64,000 nt of DNA from Spirodela intermedia (lineage: Eukaryota; Streptophyta; Magnoliopsida; Alismatales; Araceae): contig LR746269.1 of the NCBI GenBank assembly GCA_902729315.2, forward strand, positions 5,549,501 to 5,613,500, read 5' to 3'. Within the stretch, counting starts at the first letter, position 1; the number at the start of each line of letters is the position of its first letter. Below are positions 22,731 to 36,586 of the stretch, in pieces. The position numbers and the translations under genes are program-made. Below the pieces are notes generated by a model, which worked only from the letters and a program-made list of their open reading frames with translations, did no database searches and was not told the DNA's origin.

Positions 22731-24826
22731 TCCTTCCATCTACACCAGGCAGGTGCCCGGGGCTCCTCGTCTTGATATCTTCTCAATCTCGGCGGATTTA
22801 TGGAGATCTATTTTAGACTCATAATTTAAAACACCTCACGCTTAAGACGTTATTACTCTATTGATGCCCTATCCCGCTCCGACAGTTTTCAGATCGTCAT
22901 TATCTATGCCATACTTAGTTCCCAGCGGAGTATGGGAGAGAAGGCGCTACGGATGAAATGGGGTAGATGCTCTCTTCTCAACTTCAGTCCTTCATTTTTC
23001 TTCCAACAAGGCATTTAGTTGTTCTTGACCATTGATGCTTCTATATTAGTCATTCATGGGAACAAGGAACGCGACCAGCGCTGACGAGAGTTGGAGATAG
23101 TGTAGTGGAAATTAGAATGTGATCATCTGCTTGTTCTATTTTTCTGTTAGACCGCATGTTTTCCCATTGGGCATCTCTTCTCCTCCCCGTTTTCCTCTCG
23201 TACCTTAATACCTCACCTTATATCATCGTCATCATTATCCTCTGTAATGAAACTAGTTTGAAGATCTCTGAGTTTATGAATGTTTCTCAGGTCATCTTTT
23301 TCTTGGAGAATCGGGTGTTAGCCCAATGTATGATTATTGTCCTCGGCTTGATGAACTTTGAGCTTGTAACATCAGTTAAGCATCACCTTGCACCTGATCT
23401 TTTGCAGATTGGAGGATTCTACTACCCCACCTAATTGAATTGGCATGTCATTAGGTAACCATTGGAGTTATGATGGAAGTTTGGTGTTCTTGATCTAATG
23501 TAGTATATTAGTTTTTTTGCAGGAAAGGTGGGGATTGGTTGAGGACATGACCAAACTTTGGACCTATATGGCCTGAAAAGAGTATGTAAGAAGGGTCCTA
23601 AGCAAAGATACATGGTATCTTTCAGAGATCAAATCATAGGATTTATGAAGGAGACTAAGTTGTTGCATAACACACAACAAATCACAAGGTTGTCTAACTT
23701 ATGTGGTGTCTTGTGTGTTGTCTTCTTCTAAGCTTTGCAATGAGCTATATCTTTCATAATGGGACTGTGAGACATTTCTTGCACTCATGGATGGATTGAA
23801 AGCATTTGATCTCTATAGCGCTGAAAAAGGGTAGGATAAAATTATTTGAGGTATTATTACAAAATTTCTACAAAGAAAAGTACTCATCCTTTAAGTTTCA
23901 TTAGGCTACATGCGTTCTCCCATTAGTTTTATAAAGATAAAAATGTCATGACAGTCTATTCATATATTTTTTATCTTTTTCTTCTCTTTTTCATAATATA
24001 TTTGATTTTTTATAATGTTTGGACCAGCCGTGGTACTTTAAGGATCAAGTTTTTGAGACTAGATTATATAAGAAGTGTTGGCTTGGATTTTTTCTCACTA
24101 ATTATTTGTTTAAAGGAATAAATAAACTAGTGGATTCCATCTCCTTACTTAAAGCTAAGATTCCCTTCATTAATCATGGAGCAGAAAGTATGGATACCAT
24201 AATCAAAGTCAACTCAAATATTCAATTTGCCCTTCCCATTGAAGTAGCAAATCTCTTGCTGTCTTAAGTTTTAACTTCCTAAAGTATGTATAAGCTCAAG
24301 GCAAATTATATAATGAGTTGTGTTTGATGCCAAAGGTTGAACCTCAATAAATTCACATGGACAACACATGAACAATGTTTATTATGGAGAAGAAGATATA
24401 ACTCTATAATATTCTTAGGTTCTATGAAGGTCAATAAAATAGGAGTCTGATAATAGCCATGTAAAATTGTTACAACAATTAGTAATACAATAATGAATAA
24501 TATATTTTTCATTCATCTAGATGAATTATTCTTATTATTAATAAAATGTAATGTTTTATATTATGATGTCTAGTGCACATATGTCATATTATATTCTTGT
24601 TTGGAATCATATTTTTATGATCAATTTCAAAATGCTCTATTTGCCAATATTTTCTTTGAAACTTTGTTGATTTGGGGGAAGTATCTTAACTATTTGATCA
24701 TTGCTCTTGCTTCTTTCCTATTGTGCATTTTGATGTTAGTAATTTTACATATTTGTGATGGCATTTACATTTAGAAGAATTAAGATACACTTCCGCCTTC
24801 ATATATCTTTTTCCATCATCACTAAG

Positions 24827-25077
24827 TGTTAGATTTCTCAACCCTAGTTGTATGTGCTTGTGGTGCTGCTTGATAGAGAACTTTGAGAATAAAGAAAAAA
24901 AATGACTCTCCTTTCTAATTAGGGTTCAAGACCCTATAAGTACACAAACTTGGATTATTAGATCAGTTACAAGGTATAAGTGGACCCAACCTAATATTTA
25001 TAACTAAAGACATAACTAATGTATAAACAAAAACACTAAACAAAAAAATAGAGGGATATGTATCTTATATTCTAACA
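24827..25077 (-). mobile_element. Solo-LTR-like block, Copia type
   Basis: The 251-base block starts TGTTAGA and ends TCTAACA, a perfect 7-base terminal inverted repeat of the TG..CA type usual in Copia LTRs. Read on the minus strand it contains a TATAAATA box followed by 'acttatagggtcttgaaccc' and a T-rich stretch, as in an LTR promoter. The flanking five bases (CTAAG and CGAAA) do not match, and no primer-binding site or polypurine tract is evident. It is therefore an old solo LTR or a truncated copy. Confidence 0.5.
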
Positions 25078-28000
25078 CGAAATTTTCCACATTCTTATGA
25101 AACTTAATACAAATGCGTACCTTATGTATTTCTTTTGTCTGACAACTAGATGCAAGTTAATTTCTCATATGGGGTCTCAGAGAGGTAGTTGTTGGCCTCC
25201 TCTCCTCTCTCACCCTCTAATAAGGTCGAGAAATGTGTGTGTAGAGAGAGAGAGAGAGAGTGAGAATATAATCATAAGTATATTTTAATCTTTTATATAA
25301 AAATTAGGTGTTAAGTATACTTAACTAGACTAAGGACTATAGAAGAAGAGTGTTAGTATTTAGGTCAAATGGCATCTCTTTAAGTAGTATCATTTTACCA
25401 CCATCTAAATTGACGTCGTATCTACTTGCCCCTTTCTTCATTCATCCATTTAAGTCAAAATCAAGGAAAACCAAAGGCGCTTATATAAAATATATTAGTG
25501 TTAGTGTTGGTTCAAGGATACATCAATACAATTAAACTTTAGACATCTTGACCAAAAGGTCATAAGGGAAATGCCTTAAGTTTGTCACATCTTATTAGAA
25601 TACATTTGGGCCCATCTCACAATGTGGAAAGAACCTTAGTAATGAACGAATGACTGACCATTATCAACTATCAACCAATGACTTTAGTTTGTCACATCAA
25701 CTATCATTAGTTTTTTCATAATTATCTTATTTGGTAATTATAAAAAAACAATGGCTGACCACTATCAATTATGCATTATTTTAGTAATGAACGAATTAAG
25801 ATAGAAAGTATCTAGAAGCTTAAATGAAACTCAAATTCATAATACACCTAGCTTTGCAAAATAAATTCTTTATGACATATTTCATTGGCGCTTTGATATT
25901 TCATCTAATCCCTTAAAAAACCTAGGCACTCTTTCTAGATTAGTCAATTTGGATCACATGAAATTGAAAGTGGCACCAATTTCAACTCATTATTTGGCAA
26001 AATAAGGCAACAACATATTCACACATCGATGAAATCTTTGAAATAAATTACATTTGATGAAGATGCTCATGTAAACTTAATATGGGCATTTTGATTACCT
26101 ATGAGTCTTTTTGGTAACTCATGTATTAAAATATGTTACATCATTTTCCCATTGTAGTTGCCACTTCTTTAATCCAGATGTTTAACTTCTCAACTATCTT
26201 CAAGACTTGTTTACAAAAGTGTTGATCCAATAAGTGTTTTAGAGCATCTTGTTTTCATACTTTGAGCATAGGATTATGATACAAAATATATTTTTAGGAA
26301 TCTCAAGTTGCAAAAATAAAGTTATCATCATCTCAATTGAAAAATAATTCAAAGCTCTATGAGATTTGTTCATGGCAAACTATTCTACGATTGAAATATT
26401 GCAAAAACAAACCTAGATGAAAATAAGAAAAATTATAAATCAGGCTTTATTGCTAACTAAAGTCATTTTAGAGTGGGTGAAATACTAGATGAAAGTAATA
26501 TTCAACAACCCAATACTCTGATAAGTTTCAATGAAAGAAGAGAGGAATCATCACATAAAATTTTAAATAGGTTCAATATGGTTGAATTTTTTTTCTTTTT
26601 GTAGGGACCATTTATCAAGGAAACCTTAAATGTTATTTTTAGAGATCTATATTCCTTTTTACTTATTTGAGAAATGGATCATAGATGAAGATAGCTTTTT
26701 GATGTAAAAATCTTATCTTCATCCTCTCACCTTGTTGATATAAAAACCTATTGTATATTCCAAAGACCCTATGTTTTTACCTAATGGGTTCATGAATTTG
26801 GAAGTTCATTCCATAAAGTTTCAAGGTCTAGTTACTCTTTCCCTTTTAGTACATCATATTGATTTTATCTCTTGGTAGTTATCTAATGAAGTAGTCATCA
26901 TAATTCCAATTTGTCAATAACTTGTTGGTTCTAACTTGTGTTCAGGTATCTTTAGAAAATTTCTCTCTCCAAAATGTACTATCTCCTTTTCACAAATATT
27001 TGGATGCCCTTATATATTGGTCATTCCCTATAATTAAGATCTTATCCTATCAAGAATATTAGTGTGAACATTTTATATGATATTTGTTATACTTTTATCC
27101 TATAATCATACCTTTTGCATCTAGCATCTCATGCATATCATATGGTAGTTAATAGTACCTTCTCATCCTCACAATTCAACAAAAATCTTGTTGTAAAATA
27201 TAGTATTCATGCATCTATTTCAACATAGCAAAACATTATCATTATTGAATATGTATTATGAGTCATTATTGTTGACAATGGTGATAACTAGCTTAAGTCA
27301 TCAACAATATTATTTATTTTATATCTTTTTATATTAATGAAAAAAAATAGTGTTCTAATTAGTATATTGTTAACTCAACATTTTTTTAGGCTTTAACTAT
27401 AATAGTGATCAGACTTTCAAAGTTAGTAAAGGTTTGTCAAATATGGGATGATGAGTGATTTTAAAAGATCAAAAGATCCAAGTCCTTATGCCCACTTCTA
27501 AGCTTTTGAGGTTAATAGGTACAAGTGTTTGCATGAGCTATAAGGATGCAAGTAGGCAGTTGATACGATCCTCTAAGATTTAGCAACCATAGACATTGTA
27601 GTGTTGATAGAGTGTCAAATGATGGTTCTATCAAAATAGAGGGAAAGGAAAAAGTAGTGGTCTGAATGTGATTTGAGAGGATCCCTTGCCTCTCAAGGTT
27701 TAGACTTTTCTCCCTTATTCTATTTCTCCTAGTGATATTTGTAGTCAATCAATCTCGTCTGAGACTTCTAATATATGGAAGTCTCATGCAGTTTCTGTTA
27801 CATGCTATCCTTTTATCCTCTTCTTCTTCCTTCTTTATGTTATTGATGAGGTTGTAATAGCAATTTGAAGGTTATGCCTTGAAAAGTTGAAATCATTTTT
27901 ATAGCAAGGTCATCTTATGATATTATCAAATATATAAAATGCACATGGGTTTTTATTTTTTATATCAATGAGAAATGTTGAATATGTGGTGTTGCATACA

Positions 28001-28544
28001 TGAATAAATATATCATTAAGTATTAATGTAATGAACATAATGATCTTTAATTTAAGGGAGTGCTTTTATGTATGTGACACAAATCAAACCAAGGTAAATA
28101 CTAGGGAAAAATTATCCTATGAATTTTTAGAATGATTGCTGGTCATATATAACTACCCCAACTCAAAAAAAGGAAGAAAACATAGTAGGCTGAATCCAAT
28201 TATTTATGAGATACCCAACCAAGCTAGGAAATTAATCAGCAGCCTGACCAACCTAAGAAACTGACAGATAGAAACTAACTCGTAATTCCATTTGTTTCCC
28301 TACACTATATTATATTAGATCTTCTATTATCCTCCAACAGCATAATATACTACTTTACATCACTTTTCATACCAAGTATGTCTACAAGATATATTTTTAG
28401 TCTCAAGTAACAGAAGAATGTGCTCATAATAATTGTGCATAGATTAGAGAGCTCATACTCATTGGTACATTAAATTAATGTCACAAACATAGTTATTGTA
28501 GTTAATAACCATGCATTTGTAACAAATTTTATGTGTGTAAACGA

Positions 28545-28675
28545 AAAGGTTAGGAGATCAACATCTTAAAAATGAGATATCAAATTGTAACCAAGATCAA
28601 CATCTCAAAGGTTAGAATAATCTTTGCAACCAAGATCAACATCTAGAAGGTTAGCATAACCTTTGCACCCATGAA
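28545..28675. repeat. Short minisatellite, about 2.5 units of roughly 48 bases
   Basis: The phrase 'accaagatcaacatct..aaggttag.ataa.ctttgca' occurs twice in tandem (about 28584 and 28632), preceded by a partial copy 'aggttaggagatcaacatct' near 28546. No coding role is apparent. Confidence 0.65.
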
Positions 28676-29259
28676 TTTACGAAATAAAATGTTGTGTGCT
28701 GAAAAGCAATGTGAAATAAAAGTGTCGTGGCTGTCGTGTCAAGCAAATTTGGGAGATAAAAAATTACGAAGGGATAACAATTGAGTTGTCAAACAAATTT
28801 GGAACTGTTTTTGGAAACAAAATCAGTCTCATCATCTGCCTGAAATAGCCCTTGACACATTGCCACATTGTTGACTATGAGTAATTAGGGAGATATATTT
28901 ATAGAGTTTGCCTGCGCTACTCTATTTCATCTCCTTGGTGTGTTATGTATTGCTATTCACTCGAGCTTAGTCTCATTTATCTTCTAATGGTGTGTGATTT
29001 GCTCTTTTCTAGCGCTATGCATCTTATGACTGCATATATTCAGCTGTCTCCTAATCTAGAGAGGAGGCTTAACTTTCTATCAAACTCTGGGAGGAGAAGA
29101 AGAGCATGTCTCTTCTTCATTTATTTTCAAAAATAAGGTATGGTTAGATGTATCGTTTTCACAAACATTGTTATAAAAGTACCAACTAAGACTAACCATG
29201 AACCATTAAAAAACCAATCTTGAAATAGGTAATGGGCACGGCCATCCTATTTTCCTTCA

Positions 29260-29262
<3 letters not shown>

Positions 29263-29340
<78 letters not shown>
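29263..29340. repeat. (CT)n microsatellite downstream of PUP5
   Basis: This is a run of about 75 bases of CT dinucleotides with one interruption (TTTCTCTCTC near the right end). Confidence 0.95.
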
Positions 29341-29521
29341 GCAACTGGAAGAAGCTCGAGAAGATCATGCGAATTGAACTTATTCGGCCGAGGAGGAGAT
29401 GAACAAGGAGACGATATAGTCAGCACCCCCCAGATCAGTGCTTATGAGGCCTTAATCTCTGAATTTCATCACTCCCAGTTATCGTAGCTCGAAGAAGCTC
29501 GAGAGATCATCCGAATTGAAC

Positions 29522-31076
29522 TTATTCGGTCTTGCCGACTGAGGGATGACCTAAGGTGTAGGACACAAATCCCCACCCGGTGATGATCAAAGACAGGATC
29601 TTGAAGCCCGTCATAGAGTCTTTGAAGAGGATGACTGCGGCGATGCTGGTCAGTGGCACCCTTACCGCATTGAGTATCCCGGCCATCACCGTGGAGGCCA
29701 GATAAACCACAGCGGTTCCTCCCAGGGCTCCCAGCTGGAAGCTGACCGCCGCCCAGACAAGAACCATCGTGTAAGAGAGTTGACCATGCTCGAATGAGGC
29801 GGCCTCCTCTCTCATCCGCTGCAAGTCTCCTTTGGCGACGACCCCAATTGTGGTAACTATGAAAGCGGTCAACGACACCATGGTCTGGAACTCCAACACT
29901 ACGTGGAAGGATCTTCTTCCCAGCTCCTTGACGAAGACCAGCTCGGAGAGGGCGAAGATGAGGCCGTGGAGGGCTGAGCCCAAGATGTCGAATATGAAGC
30001 CGAGGGCGTACAGCCCCCTCGAGACGCCCGGTAAGCCGTCCGATCTTGAATCCAGGGCTATGATGACAACGGCGGCGGTGATGATGATGATGGCGTTGAG
30101 GCCCGAAAGGTTGACTTTGTTCTTGACGATGATCCATCCGAAGAATGCGGAGAATATGAGGGAGGAGGATGCGAGCAGAGAAGCGGTCGATGCGGGGAGA
30201 TAAGCGTAGGCCAGTGCGAAGAGGAGGTTATCTAAGGCGCTGATGATGCCCAGTGCGGCGTACCAGAGGAAGAGCTTGAAGGTCAACGGTGACGGCGCCG
30301 CCGTGGAGGTGGCGGCGTAGAGAGGGACCAGGAGGAGGGTGGTGATGGGCCATCCGGCGACCGCCGTCCACGAGATGATCCAGTAGCTTCCGCCGCCGCC
30401 GGAGTAGTAGAGGCGGGAGAGGAGGCTCGAGGCAGGGAAGGCGATCAGCATGGAGGCAGAACTCAGAATCAGCAAGACCCAGTGAGCCATTGACTTCTTC
30501 CGGCACGCTTCCCATATCCCAGGAAAAAAGTCAGATCGAGATCCTCCCGGCGACGCCGCCGGCGGCGATGGATCCCCCCCGCCGCCGCCCTCTGAAGTTC
30601 CTCCTGCGCAGAACAGAAGTCAGAAACGCCCGATCGAGGGTTGACTTCGCGATGAACGTTCCGGCTAAGGGAATTAAGGGATGCTGTTTGAAACATTCAA
30701 ACAGGAGCCATCGTCATCCTGGAAGAAGAAAATCAGGTTTCAGGGGTTGCCTAAAAGTCACCGGGTTATTATATTCTTTAGAAGCAGGAGCCCAAAAAAA
30801 TGGCGGGGCAATCCTTTCGAGCGACCAAGAATATATCCGAAAGCGTCTGGCTGCCAACCCTAGCCGACGACCGATACCCTAACCCTAAGAGAAAGAGAGA
30901 GAGAGAGAGAATGATTCTTCTCGAGCCAATGGAGAGGGACGCAGAGAATCAGAGAAGGAAAAGACGGGAAAATACCGGAACAAAGATGGAAGGAGAGAAT
31001 GGGGGAGTTGCGATGCCAAATGTGAGGAATTCTGACCTTGCGGCGGGTTCCGCTGACTTGGCGCCTCCAAGTCCAT
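29522..31076 (-). CDS. PUP5: Purine permease family transporter, PUP5-type
   Basis: This membrane carrier belongs to the drug/metabolite transporter superfamily; family members move purines, cytokinins and related bases by proton symport. Two exons, 31076-31037 and 30603-29522, join in frame (G|GA) to 373 residues. Exon 1 supplies MDLEAPSQRNPPQ. Exon 2 continues through a Gly/Pro-rich linker into GIWEACRKKSMAHWVLL, which aligns with the N-terminal extension of PUP5 proteins. About ten hydrophobic helices follow. Family signatures include WIISWTAVAGWPIT, AYAYLPASTASLLASSSL, LGSALHGLIFALSEL and STVMAGILNAVRVPLTS. Starting at the internal ATG at 30490 would give 322 residues but lose the conserved IWEA..K segment, so I favour the spliced start. 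The exact substrate cannot be read from sequence. Confidence 0.9.
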
Positions 31077-31655
31077 CGGCGGCGACGGCGGCGGCGGCAG
31101 GATGAGGAAGAAAGATGCGATGAGAGAGGGAGAGGGTAGGACAGATAAGGTGCGCCCTGTTCTTCTTCTGCAGAGGTCACACCGATCTAGCGCTGTAATA
31201 TATTCGCATTAGGAAATAGTAGCCGCCCGTTCCACGCGCTGTTTCTTCCGCCTAATAAGACCTCGAAGTCAAGTTCCGCGTGTCCAACCGAACCAGCATC
31301 TTTCCAAAAGATCAGCAATCTGCTTGTGGATCACCCACGTGGCATCTCCTCTCTCTCTCTCTCTCTCCCTCTCCGTCTCTCTCTAAGAGAATTGCTGCCC
31401 ATTAAACAGGATGATAAGAGCACCCTGTGTGTGCCACATCTACTACGAATTATTGGCCATGAAAAGCCCGGGTAGAGCTCCTCCTGTTCACAAACAGATA
31501 CCGCCGAAAATGGTGGGCACCCGGGCTGAGGATTGAGATTACATGCCAAATTCGGAAGAGCCGGATATTCAAAAACTGGGATCTAATCCATTTATAGTTC
31601 TGGCTAATTATTGTCATGGAGATCCAGGAAGGAAATGGACTCCGATGGAAGGAAG
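31077..31655. other. Intergenic region between PUP5 and PLMT
   Basis: No gene is seen. The left part is the PUP5 promoter: a TATATTA-like stretch lies near 31192-31206, 115-130 bases upstream of the start on the minus strand. A CT run lies at 31351-31385. The right part is the PLMT 3' flank. Confidence 0.5.
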
Positions 31656-33912
31656 TCAACGGAGGGTCTTTGCCCTGGTAGAGGGATCTTCTTCAGACTC
31701 TATCTTCATCATGAAGAGGTAGCCCATCGCCCACAGGAGCACGTACTGGAAGGGAACCCAGCAGAGACAGGCCACGAGGCTCAGGATGCTCCCCACGTAC
31801 TGCGGGTCCTTGATGTAACCAAAGGGGAACTCGGTCACCCAGGGGATGGTCTTCCCAAATCTGACGCCATAGAATGTGCCTGACTCACCGAGCAGCTGGT
31901 AGACCCTGGAACAGCTGAGGATGTGAGTCCCTGGCACACTTAGAAGAAGAAAAATGCTGACAGTGGGATCCCTCCCATTGCCCGGTAAGTCACCTTCATC
32001 TGCTTCTGAACCCTTGGGAACTGATAATAATATTCCCATATTAATCCACACACAAAATTTTCGAGCAGTATGAGGGCCCAAAATAGCAAAGCATGCTCCA
32101 ATGTCAACGCAAAATTCAGGGAAATACTAGATTATTGACTCCTGAGCAGATGCTTGTTATAAATTCATACTTGCACAGATGCATGCAAATAAAATAGACC
32201 CATCAGAGTCTCATGACTTCAGCTGATGGGCGTGAGAACACACAGGGAGGAAAAATCATATGGATGAGGATGAGAACCACAATGATGATCAAAAACATGA
32301 TTTCTAAACCGGGTGATGAACCAGACATGGAACGATCCAACGTGAAGAAATTAATTTGAAGAAAGGCAATCTTATGCTCAACATAATCAATATTACCAGT
32401 ACGAGTCTAATCAGATCGATTCTCATAGGATCTAATAAGGATTTTTCAAATAATTTTTTGTCTATGGCTACCTTGCATCTGCAAGAGGGTCGCCATCTTC
32501 TTTCTTAGTTCCCATTTAATCATATTTGACTGGGAATATAAGGATAAAGGTACCGTTTTGCATAGAGCCCAGATGAGGATGAAGAGAGACCAATTTCATG
32601 GTATGATCTCTTATATGGTAACTACACCCCAACTGACGAACCCATGGAAAAATTTAGTATGTTGATATGATCAATATCTGTGAGGCAGTTAGCCTAATTC
32701 TATTGCCAAAAAATACAAAATTTCATACTATGTCTTGTGACTATTAAATGTGCCCATTGTACGGCAGCATAACACTCACTATTTCCTCATAATTTGGGAA
32801 ATTACGACCAAGAAAGAAGTCTGGAGAGAAACCTTGAAGGAGAGACAGTCTAGTTCAATCTCTATTCACGGAATGACAGCATAAAGAGCTATTTATGTAA
32901 GCTTATATTGATTAATCCGCTTCCTTGGAGCATACTAAATTCTAAAAAAATGCCTATTTTGAAACAGCAGAACGCAAAAATATATATTCCCTTCTCGGAA
33001 GAGAGATCTCCTCCAGAATTGATGGCATTGATTAAAATGAGAATCCAAGTTTTTTCTTTTTTCTTATTCTTCCGAAAGAAAACACTTTGTGAGCCCATAA
33101 GCAGAAACTGCAGATATATTGAACCACTACGTAGCTACAGAATGGACAAAAAAACCGACAAACATCTGATTCCACTGCATCGCTGGCATATAGCTTACAT
33201 AGGAATTAATTTTAATTAATATTTGATTTATTTATTTTTTATGATTGGCAAGAACCCTACCAGATAACGGAAATAGAGTCGATTTTAATCAGGTAAGTAG
33301 TGTCTAGGCATGTTCGAATAATGATAAGTGTCCACGAACTTCTCTTCTTTCTATTTTTCTCGATTCCTCCACCAATGACTTTCCAACACCTTCTTCACTG
33401 AGATATTTTTGGCGAAGAACTGAGAAGCAGAGCGACCTTAAGAGAAGTACATGGCCGATCTCTAGAGAGTGAGAATTCACTTCTAAGTCAAAACCCGAAC
33501 ATACACGCCTTCTTCTCCCGGGGAAACGCCTCTGGGGTTCCCTCTCTTCCCATGAATTGCACGACCAAGCTCTTTTTCATGACCATGAGACCAAGAAAGA
33601 AGGATGCTGAGACGAGGGTGGTGAAAAACAAAAGGAGAAAACAATGAAACAGTAGATCTCTCACTTGAAGTTGAGGAACTGGCCGGCGACGAAGAGGAGG
33701 CAGCAATACCACGGCGGCCGGCAGAACTGCGATACGGAAAGGAGGGCGATCAGCTGCAGGGCCTTGATCGCGTGGGCGACCTGCGCCATCCGGTGGCACG
33801 GGTCCACCCCTTTGCCGCAGAGGTCCACCCAGGCCTGCGGGTAGGTCCACAGAATGTAGTAGAATGGGAAGGGGAGAATGATGGCCGTGCCCACCAACAA
33901 GCTGGCCGCCAT
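31656..33912 (-). CDS. PLMT: Phosphatidyl-N-methylethanolamine N-methyltransferase (phospholipid methyltransferase)
   Basis: This enzyme transfers methyl groups from S-adenosylmethionine to phosphatidyl-monomethyl- and dimethylethanolamine, completing phosphatidylcholine synthesis at the endoplasmic reticulum. Two exons, 33912-33665 and 31905-31656, join in frame (AA|G) to 165 residues, close to the usual 164. Several membrane helices are visible (LLVGTAIILPFPFYYILW, ALQLIALLSVSQF, IPWV..FPFGYIKD then SILSLVACLCWVPFQYVLLW). Conserved blocks include GQFLNFKVYQLLGESGTFYGVRFG and PFGYIKDPQYVGS, the latter matching the phospholipid-methyltransferase signature. The C-terminus reads ESEEDPSTRAKTLR. 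The intron is about 1.76 kb and holds no recognisable gene. Confidence 0.93.
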
Positions 33913-34580
33913 TTCCCTTCACCGGCGAGACGGTGCTGTTCGGCATAAACCCTTGCTGCAAGATATCGAGGTCCATCTACTTGGGGATTGGGCTCACCTC
34001 CAGACTTCTGGGCCGGATGATAGATAGTTCGCCGAGTATGATGCCGAATGTAGACCCATTTCCGCTCGAAGAGAATGAGTCATGACTTGAAGTTGGTAAA
34101 CAAAAGCATACCAAATACAAAGAACATAAGATATATATATCATATTTTTATTTTTAAAAATTTACCCTTGCAAAAAAAAGAAGATACATTTTTTAAAAAT
34201 CAGATCAACTTTGTGCCTAAAATACTTTATTTTTTATTTTATTTTTCACCCTGGCTTTGGAATAATTCCATAAATATGCTTTCCTAATTCTTTGGTTGGG
34301 CTTCACTTAGTCGGTAGACCCATTAATCTCTTCTCACTAATTCAATATAATTGAGTTTTAAATAATATTTTGGTTTCAGATAATTTTTCTCAATACCCGT
34401 TGTATGAAATTGAGCGAGAGAGAGAGAGAGAGACAAAAACTTTCTTACGTGCTACCTTCTGAAAACCATTGTCACCTTCAGAAACAGAAGAGGTGAAAGG
34501 GGGAAGAGGAAAGGAGCTCATATGCACACACCCCTCAAAAGAATGGGCGTCCCCCGCCCCTCCTGGCCCGACCTGCTGGC
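33913..34580. other. Intergenic region between PLMT and the NPH3 gene
   Basis: No gene is seen. It comprises the PLMT upstream region and an AT-rich stretch (34080-34400), with a (GA)n run at 34413-34431 in the NPH3 3' flank. Confidence 0.5.
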
Positions 34581-36500
34581 CTATGAAACAGAGTGCCTCC
34601 CTTGCCTCGAGGAAGAACCAGAGGACTTGGTCTCCCTGGGATTCTCCGACGGCGGTGGGCTCTGCGAGCTCCCGGAGGTCTCAGACCCTTTGTTGTTCTC
34701 CACCTTCACCTTCCCAACCCACAACATGTCAAAGATTCTCCTTGACCTCGATGGCTGCAAGAAGCCTCCGCCGCCGCCGCCGTCGCCTCTGTTCTTGCTG
34801 CTCTTGCTGGTAATCTTCTCCTCCACCGCCAGCCCGCCATTCTCAGTCACCTGAAGACTCCCCGGCTGCTGTGCCTTGGTTGGAGCATACTCCGCCGCCA
34901 GATCTCCCTCCTCCCAATTCCCCGGGTTCACAGCAGGCCGGGCGGCGCCGCGGCTGGGTGGAGCAGCCGCCGCCCTCACCTGCTCAAAAAAGAGGACCTG
35001 GACGACCACACGGAGTGGCAGCGACTCATTCTGCGCTGCATGTGCCGACGCATTAGCCGACAGCTTCTTCGGGTCCATGAGCCCACACAGCCTCTTCTTG
35101 TCCGCCTTCGTCAAGCTCGGATGCTCCTGATGATCGCGCCAAATAATAAATAAACTCCATTTATGCTAAAAAAGTTTATCCAATTCTGGAAATCTCCATT
35201 GCAGAGACCTTGTGCAGAAAGGTGGTGGTGATAGTAAAAACCGTACCTTTAAATAGATATCGATCGCCGCGTATAGCCCATCATGGAGGGACCGCCCTGC
35301 CGTGGGAATTGACGCCGCGAGATCAATAAAGCTCGACAGAGGAAGATTGGGGTCCGTAGCAATTACAGCAAGGTAGGCATCAATTAATCCCCCGAGACCC
35401 CCCAAGATGAATTCGTCAGCAATATCTGAATCGTTGCTGTCCCCATACTGCGCCATGAATCTGTCCACAAGGGTCTGAACAAGATTCACGTCATAAACGG
35501 TGTCACAGGGCGGCCTGGCGGGGATCAGAAGGTCCTTGACAGAGGCCGTGCCCAGCTGCAGGCTTATCCTCTTCAACAGCTCCTCCCTCGCTGACTCTTC
35601 AGCTCCGATCAAGACTGCAACTTTCAGCAGCTTCAGCAAGAAACTGGAAGAACAGCCCGAACCCTTTTCGGACGGCATCAACCAGATGATGGTCTCCACC
35701 AGAGACCTGTTCCAGCGGATGTACTCCTCGGAGATCAGATCATCGAGGGAGCTCGGTAACCATCTGATCGCATACGCCTTCAGGGCCTCTCCTATGAGAT
35801 CAGCCGACATTCTCCCCTTGGCCTTCACACCGATCATCACCTTCCTGTAATGGTCGATATCCAAGTCACAGATGTCCTCAACCCACCAGTCTCGCGGCAC
35901 AGCAGCGGCCCCCAACTCCTGCTCGATTATCTCATCCGATGTGGCCGGTCTCCTCCTCAGAGTGTATGACCAATTGACCGCGGATGGGTCAACTGAGGTC
36001 TTCGATGTGATGGAGTCAACGCACCTGCCGATGATCTTCAGATCCTCTGACCAGGGTAGAAGATATTTCGTCGTCCTGAGGACAATTATGGAATCTTTCC
36101 AGCTGCGGAATACACTGTGGTTCAGGAAGACCTCGATCTTGAAGATCAGGTTCCCACGATCGATGTCCTCAGTCATCTCGAGGTACTCTGCTGCACATCT
36201 GGCCGCGACGATGTTGTGGGCATTGAGAACCACGATCATGCCGTAGCAGAATTTGGCGCATATCTCAAAGGCCTTTGGGCCGCCTGGGAAATCTGGCAGA
36301 TGGACCTCGTCGGTGCCTTCGCCGCATGATTTAATGACCAAATTCTGCAGGTGAATGCTCTTTGATAGAAGCGGAAACTGCATTACCAGAACAAATAAAT
36401 AAATAAATAAATAAATAACTAAATCTTGTGAGAGACGATCTGAGATAACAACGCTGCCATTTATTTATTTCTTTATCCGATTATCATGGCCTTTAGTACT

Positions 36501-36586
<86 letters not shown>

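Larger units (their letters stand above)
22731..29521. other. Long AT-rich intergenic region without a convincing gene
   Basis: Nearly 6.8 kb contains only short, scattered open frames with no recognisable domain. The early part (22.7-23.5 kb) may be the 3' part of the MIR156 transcript. Further right are an LTR-like block (24827-25077), a minisatellite (28545-28675) and a long CT microsatellite (29263-29340). The rest looks like decayed repetitive DNA, but I could not assign it to a family. Confidence 0.5.

Noticed and set aside
24019-24267. An 82-codon plus-strand frame in AT-rich DNA
   Set aside because: It begins with TTG, has no recognised domain and shows no splice context; probably chance or a decayed repeat.
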